Positions 16,021-18,520 of a stretch of DNA of 18,520 bases are shown piece after piece. The DNA is from Bacteroidales bacterium. GTDB lineage: Bacteria > Bacteroidota > Bacteroidia > Bacteroidales > WCHB1-69. Positions within the stretch are counted from its first letter, which is position 1. Every line of letters starts with the position of its first letter. The notes beneath the pieces were generated by a model. The model was given only the letters and a program-made list of their open reading frames with translations, had not been told where the DNA came from and searched no databases. The stretch covers positions 1 through 18,520 of the forward strand of contig JAQUGA010000024.1 in NCBI GenBank assembly GCA_028684405.1. Reading direction: 5' to 3'. A program made the translations under genes and the position numbers.

Positions 16021-16356
16021 ATGCAAGAATCGGAAGATTTTCAAAAGCAAGTTTGGCAGGTGGCAGAGCTCATTCCGTTTGGCAGAGTCACTACTTATGG
16101 AGCCATTGCTCATTATTTAAACAAGCCTAATGCAGCCCGAATGGTAGGGTGGGCTATGAATAAAAGTTTTTCATCCTCGGCAAATATCCCGGCTCACAGA
16201 GTTGTGAATAGAAATGGGGAATTGACTGGGAAAATGCATTTTGGCTCGCCTCAGCTAATGGAAATTTTGTTAAAAGAGGAGGGAGTTGAGGTACTAAATA
16301 ATCGAATATTGAATTTTGATTCGTATTTTTGGAATCCAAATATAGAATTGGTGTAA
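16021..16356 (+). CDS. Alkyltransferase-like (ATL) protein, MGMT family without the acceptor cysteine
   Basis: A 111-residue small DNA-binding protein of the O6-alkylguanine-DNA alkyltransferase C-terminal domain family. It shows the expected order: FQKQVWQVAELIPFGRVTTYG, then the helix-turn-helix region AIAHYLNKPNAARMVGWAM with the arginine finger (R46 by family alignment), then the active-site loop. The loop reads IPAHRVVN, with Ala where the repair enzyme has the alkyl-accepting Cys (PCHRV). It therefore cannot perform suicidal alkyl transfer. Known ATL proteins bind O6-alkylguanine and hand the lesion to nucleotide excision repair, which is the likely role here. The stop at 16356 lies 17 bp before the start of the next gene at 16374. 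Confidence 0.88.
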   Translation: MQESEDFQKQVWQVAELIPFGRVTTYGAIAHYLNKPNAARMVGWAMNKSFSSSANIPAHRVVNRNGELTGKMHFGSPQLMEILLKEEGVEVLNNRILNFDSYFWNPNIELV

Positions 16357-16373
16357 TAACATTAAAAATAAAC

Positions 16374-16925
16374 ATGAGCAAGTATTTAAAAACAATTGAG
16401 TTAAAACAGATTTTGATATTAGCATCTTCGCTTTTGATGATTCCGGGTGTGTTTCTCAAATTTATGCAGGTTTCAGTTAAAATGAATATTTTCGGTATGT
16501 CACTTAATAAAACGGTGGCTATCGATTATTGGCAAAATGGTCAAGGAGATGGAAAGTTTATATTGATAATAGCCTTTTTGACTTTGTTAATCGTTTTTTA
16601 TCGCAATTATAAATTTATTTGGGTATCTCTTGTTGCTTATTTTACCGTTATTGTTTATTCCATCATTGAAATTGCATCCGATTCTATTAAAGTTCAAAAC
16701 ACTGAGATGGGAAATATGTTTATGGATGTTATTGGAAAGCCCGAAATGAGTATTTTTCCTCGTGAGGGAGCATTGTTTCTGATGCTTGGATTTGCGGCAT
16801 TGATTACCGCAGCTTTTGTGAAGAACCAAGAGGTTTTCAATTTTGAAAAAATAGATGGGTTCGATATGAACAAAGTAGATGACAAAAATTCGGAAAGTGT
16901 AAATGTTGAAAATTCTAAAGAATAA
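16374..16925 (+). CDS. Four-helix membrane protein of unknown function
   Basis: I do not recognise a named family. The 183-residue protein has four hydrophobic segments: about 10-30, 61-76, 80-100 and 132-149. A short extramembrane loop (31-60) contains VKMNIFGMSLNKTVAIDYWQ, and the last 30 residues are polar and acid-rich (DKNSESVNVENSKE). The reading frame could begin at an upstream ATG (16329) inside the ATL gene, but the ATG at 16374 avoids a 28-base overlap and gives a membrane-protein-like start (MSKYLKTIEL). Its stop overlaps the acyltransferase start by one base. The tight coupling suggests, without proving, an envelope or lipid-related job. Confidence 0.8.
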   Translation: MSKYLKTIELKQILILASSLLMIPGVFLKFMQVSVKMNIFGMSLNKTVAIDYWQNGQGDGKFILIIAFLTLLIVFYRNYKFIWVSLVAYFTVIVYSIIEIASDSIKVQNTEMGNMFMDVIGKPEMSIFPREGALFLMLGFAALITAAFVKNQEVFNFEKIDGFDMNKVDDKNSESVNVENSKE

Positions 16926-17482
16926 TGAGAAGATTGAGCTATTTTTTGCTGAAATTAGGTGGATGGAAGGTCGAAAAAACAATCCCTAAAGAGGCTACTC
17001 GTGCTGTTTTAGTTGTGGCACCTCACACTTCTATGTGGGATTTTTATTATGGAAAACTAGCAATGATATGGATGGGGCTAAATGTCCGTTATTTAATCAA
17101 AAAAGAATCTTTCTTTTTCCCAATCGGTTATTTTCTAAGAAAAATGGGAGCCATCCCTGTTGATAGACAGCAGGTGAGAAAATTCCCACTGCATGTGGCA
17201 AAATTATTTGAACAACACGAGGAACTTACCATTATGATTGCACCTGAAGGAACGCGTCAGCGTACTGATCATTGGAAAAAAGGATTTTATTTTATTGCTA
17301 CTCAAGCCAATGTCCCCATCGTTTTAGCATACATGGATTGGAAAAAAAGAGTTGGTGGAATTGGAAAAGTAATTTATCCAAGTGGAAATTATGAACAGGA
17401 CTTAAAAGAGATTCACGATTTTTATAGAGGAATGCAAGGTAAACACAAGGGTCAATTTAATTTAGAAAACGATGATGAATAA
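16925..17482 (+). CDS. PlsC-like 1-acylglycerol-3-phosphate acyltransferase family protein
   Basis: Lysophospholipid acyltransferase (LPLAT) fold. The HX4D catalytic motif is HTSMWD (H34, D39), motif II is GAIPVDR (75-81) and motif III is PEGTRQR (107-113). At 185 residues it is shorter than full PlsC (about 240), and it lacks an obvious N-terminal membrane anchor beyond a mildly hydrophobic start. It may acylate lysophosphatidic acid or another lipid such as an ornithine lipid; substrate choice cannot be read here. The start overlaps the previous stop by one base, and the stop lies inside the start of the deaminase gene. Confidence 0.87.
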   Translation: MRRLSYFLLKLGGWKVEKTIPKEATRAVLVVAPHTSMWDFYYGKLAMIWMGLNVRYLIKKESFFFPIGYFLRKMGAIPVDRQQVRKFPLHVAKLFEQHEELTIMIAPEGTRQRTDHWKKGFYFIATQANVPIVLAYMDWKKRVGGIGKVIYPSGNYEQDLKEIHDFYRGMQGKHKGQFNLENDDE

Positions 17483-17957
17483 TTTAACAGAACAAGACAA
17501 ACATTATTTGAAAATGGCCATTGATTTAGCCATCGAAAATGTAAAATCGGGTGGTGGACCTTTTGGTGCTGTTATTGTAAAAAATAATGAAGTTTTAGCT
17601 ACGGGCGTAAACAATGTTACCACCAAAAACGACCCCACTGCACATGCTGAAATTACAGCTATTCGAAATGCATGCGATAAATTGCAGGATTATCAATTGG
17701 AAGGATGTTCTATTTATTCCAGTTGCGAACCTTGTCCAATGTGTTTGGGTGCCATATATTGGGCTCGTCCTGAGAAATTGTTTTTTGCCGCTTCCAAAGA
17801 CGATGCCGCTTCGGTGGGTTTTGACGACTCTTTTATTTATACTGAAATTCCAAAAGAGATTCATAAACGAAAATTAGTTACCTATCATGCACTTCAAAAA
17901 GAGGCTTATGCCCCTTTTGAGATTTGGAAAAACATGGAGCAAAAAACGGAGTATTAG
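17472..17957 (+). CDS. guaD: Guanine deaminase (cytidine-deaminase fold)
   Basis: Converts guanine to xanthine with ammonia release, in purine salvage or catabolism. The 161-residue protein has zinc-site motifs TAHAE (56-60: H58, catalytic E60) and PCPMC (C88, C91). The wording around them (GGPFGAVIV, NNVTTKNDPTAHAEITAIR, SSCEPCPMCLGAIYWARP, GFDDSFIY, PFEIWKN) closely follows the Bacillus subtilis GuaD type rather than TadA, which normally ends differently and acts on tRNA. The gene overlaps the acyltransferase by 11 bases (ATG at 17472) or 8 (ATG at 17475); either start is possible. Last gene of the cluster. Confidence 0.9.
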   Translation: MMNNLTEQDKHYLKMAIDLAIENVKSGGGPFGAVIVKNNEVLATGVNNVTTKNDPTAHAEITAIRNACDKLQDYQLEGCSIYSSCEPCPMCLGAIYWARPEKLFFAASKDDAASVGFDDSFIYTEIPKEIHKRKLVTYHALQKEAYAPFEIWKNMEQKTEY

Positions 17958-17962
17958 ACTTT

Positions 17963-18001
17963 AGGCAAAAGTAGAAAGGTAAAAGTAGAAAGAAAGTGCC
18001 T
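17963..18001. repeat. Short tandem repeat inside an inverted pair, between convergent genes
   Basis: A 14-bp unit AAAAGTAGAAAGGT (17967-17980) is followed at once by a near copy (17981-17994, two changes). AGGCA (17963-17967) and TGCCT (17997-18001) flank it in inverse orientation. The loop is too long and no T run follows, so I do not call it a terminator. It fills most of the 51-bp gap between guaD and thpR. Confidence 0.5.
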
Positions 18002-18008
18002 GCAAATA

Positions 18009-18520
18009 CTAAATCTTAAAAGAATACGACTTTACAATATCATGAATGGCCTTTTCAGAGGTTAATTTGCTTTCAAAAAGATGTATTTTATCTGCATATA
18101 CATCTTGAATATGGTTTGTTTGGTATTTTTCCACACATTTCCAAAACCAGCCTTTATCAATTGTTTTATGAATTCGGGCAAAAGTGATGTGAGGCACAAA
18201 ATTCCCAGCATCGGGCAAATATCCAATGGGTTTGAGTGCTTTCATAATTTCGTTGTGAATTTCCTTTAGTTTTTCTTCTTGATCTATACCAAACCAAAGG
18301 ATTTGAGGTTTGTATGAACTGCCAAAAGCACCGATTTTTGTTACGGAAAACTCAATTGGCTTGATATTTTGACATACCTCTTCGAGTTGTTTGTCGATTT
18401 TTTTCAGCTTATAATCGGGCGTGTTTCCAAAGAATTTAAGCGTTAAATGGGCAATGTTTGTATCTGCCCAAGAGATGGAATCTCTTCTTAGTAAGTGTTT
18501 TAAATCATTAACAGTGGAGA
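18009..18520 (-). CDS. thpR: 2'-5' RNA ligase family protein / RNA 2',3'-cyclic phosphodiesterase, 5' end outside the window
   Basis: The frame stays open to the window edge, giving 170 visible residues of a family of about 180-190, so only the N-terminal strand (usually with an IFIAI-like start) is missing. Both catalytic HxTx motifs of the 2H phosphoesterase fold are visible: HLTL followed by KFFGNTPD near the start, and HITFARI in the second half. An in-frame internal ATG at 18245 would give only 78 residues and lose the first HxTx motif, so it is not the true start. Known members hydrolyse 2',3'-cyclic phosphate ends of RNA and can ligate tRNA halves in vitro. It is convergent with guaD. 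Confidence 0.9.
   Translation of the reverse strand, partial: STVNDLKHLLRRDSISWADTNIAHLTLKFFGNTPDYKLKKIDKQLEEVCQNIKPIEFSVTKIGAFGSSYKPQILWFGIDQEEKLKEIHNEIMKALKPIGYLPDAGNFVPHITFARIHKTIDKGWFWKCVEKYQTNHIQDVYADKIHLFESKLTSEKAIHDIVKSYSFKI

Noticed and set aside
16329..16373. Upstream start for the four-helix membrane protein
   Set aside because: It would overlap the ATL gene by 28 bases and add a polar stretch; the ATG at 16374 gives a normal start.
18009..18245. A 78-residue stand-alone gene at the right end
   Set aside because: The frame stays open upstream to the window edge and contains the first HxTx motif, so the short form is only the C-terminal half of thpR.
1..18520. CRISPR array, prophage, insertion sequence or tRNA
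   Set aside because: I found no regularly spaced repeats, transposase or phage gene, nor any tRNA-like cloverleaf in the intergenic stretches.

Overview
The window looks like a chromosomal segment of a member of the Bacteroidota. It is AT-rich. It carries a type IX secretion (T9SS) substrate with a C-terminal sorting domain, a T9SS plug-family protein, a complete Na+-translocating NADH:quinone reductase operon and a CCDC81-type HU/SPOR protein. Its promoters fit the Bacteroidota pattern TTTG, about 20 bp, TAnnTTTG. I see no insertion sequences, phage genes, CRISPR array, tRNA or rRNA. The species cannot be named from this sequence alone.

Layout: (1) 1-431 is AT-rich and non-coding. It contains a compact structured element (about 181-340) with long imperfect inverted arms, unlike the plain DNA around it. 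(2) 432-6270, minus strand: nqrA-B-C-D-E-F in canonical order with 3-27 bp gaps, coding all six subunits of the respiratory Na+ pump. (3) 6271-6420: a divergent control region with two plus-strand promoters, one minus-strand -7 box in mirror arrangement, and a perfect 22-bp AT palindrome running into the start codon of the next gene. (4) 6421-7680, plus: a T9SS plug-family (DUF5103) protein, followed by a very good intrinsic terminator. (5) 7769-9901, minus: the S1-domain RNA-binding protein Tex. (6) 9989-12508, minus: a large secreted subtilisin-like (S8) protease with PKD, choice-of-anchor-like and T9SS sorting domains, with its own terminator. (7) 12509-12847: intergenic region with outward promoters. 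(8) 12848-17957, plus: eight tightly packed genes, several overlapping: deoxynucleoside kinase, kdsB, HU/SPOR membrane protein, trmB, alkyltransferase-like protein, a four-helix membrane protein of unknown function, a PlsC-like acyltransferase and guanine deaminase. (9) 18009 to the window edge, minus: the 2'-5' RNA ligase family protein ThpR, lacking its extreme N-terminus because the window ends.

Nqr makes the sodium gradient that energises the inner membrane. The plug-family protein and the S8 protease are respectively a T9SS channel component and a T9SS cargo. The long plus-strand cluster mixes purine/deoxynucleoside salvage (kinase at the start, guanine deaminase at the end), envelope synthesis (KdsB for Kdo of lipopolysaccharide, an acyltransferase, a SPOR peptidoglycan-binding protein) and RNA/DNA maintenance (TrmB, ATL). 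Most of the window is ordinary housekeeping. The best leads are the structured element at 181-340, the HU-TM-SPOR protein as a possible nucleoid-to-cell-wall tether, and the mirror-symmetric divergent promoter region.
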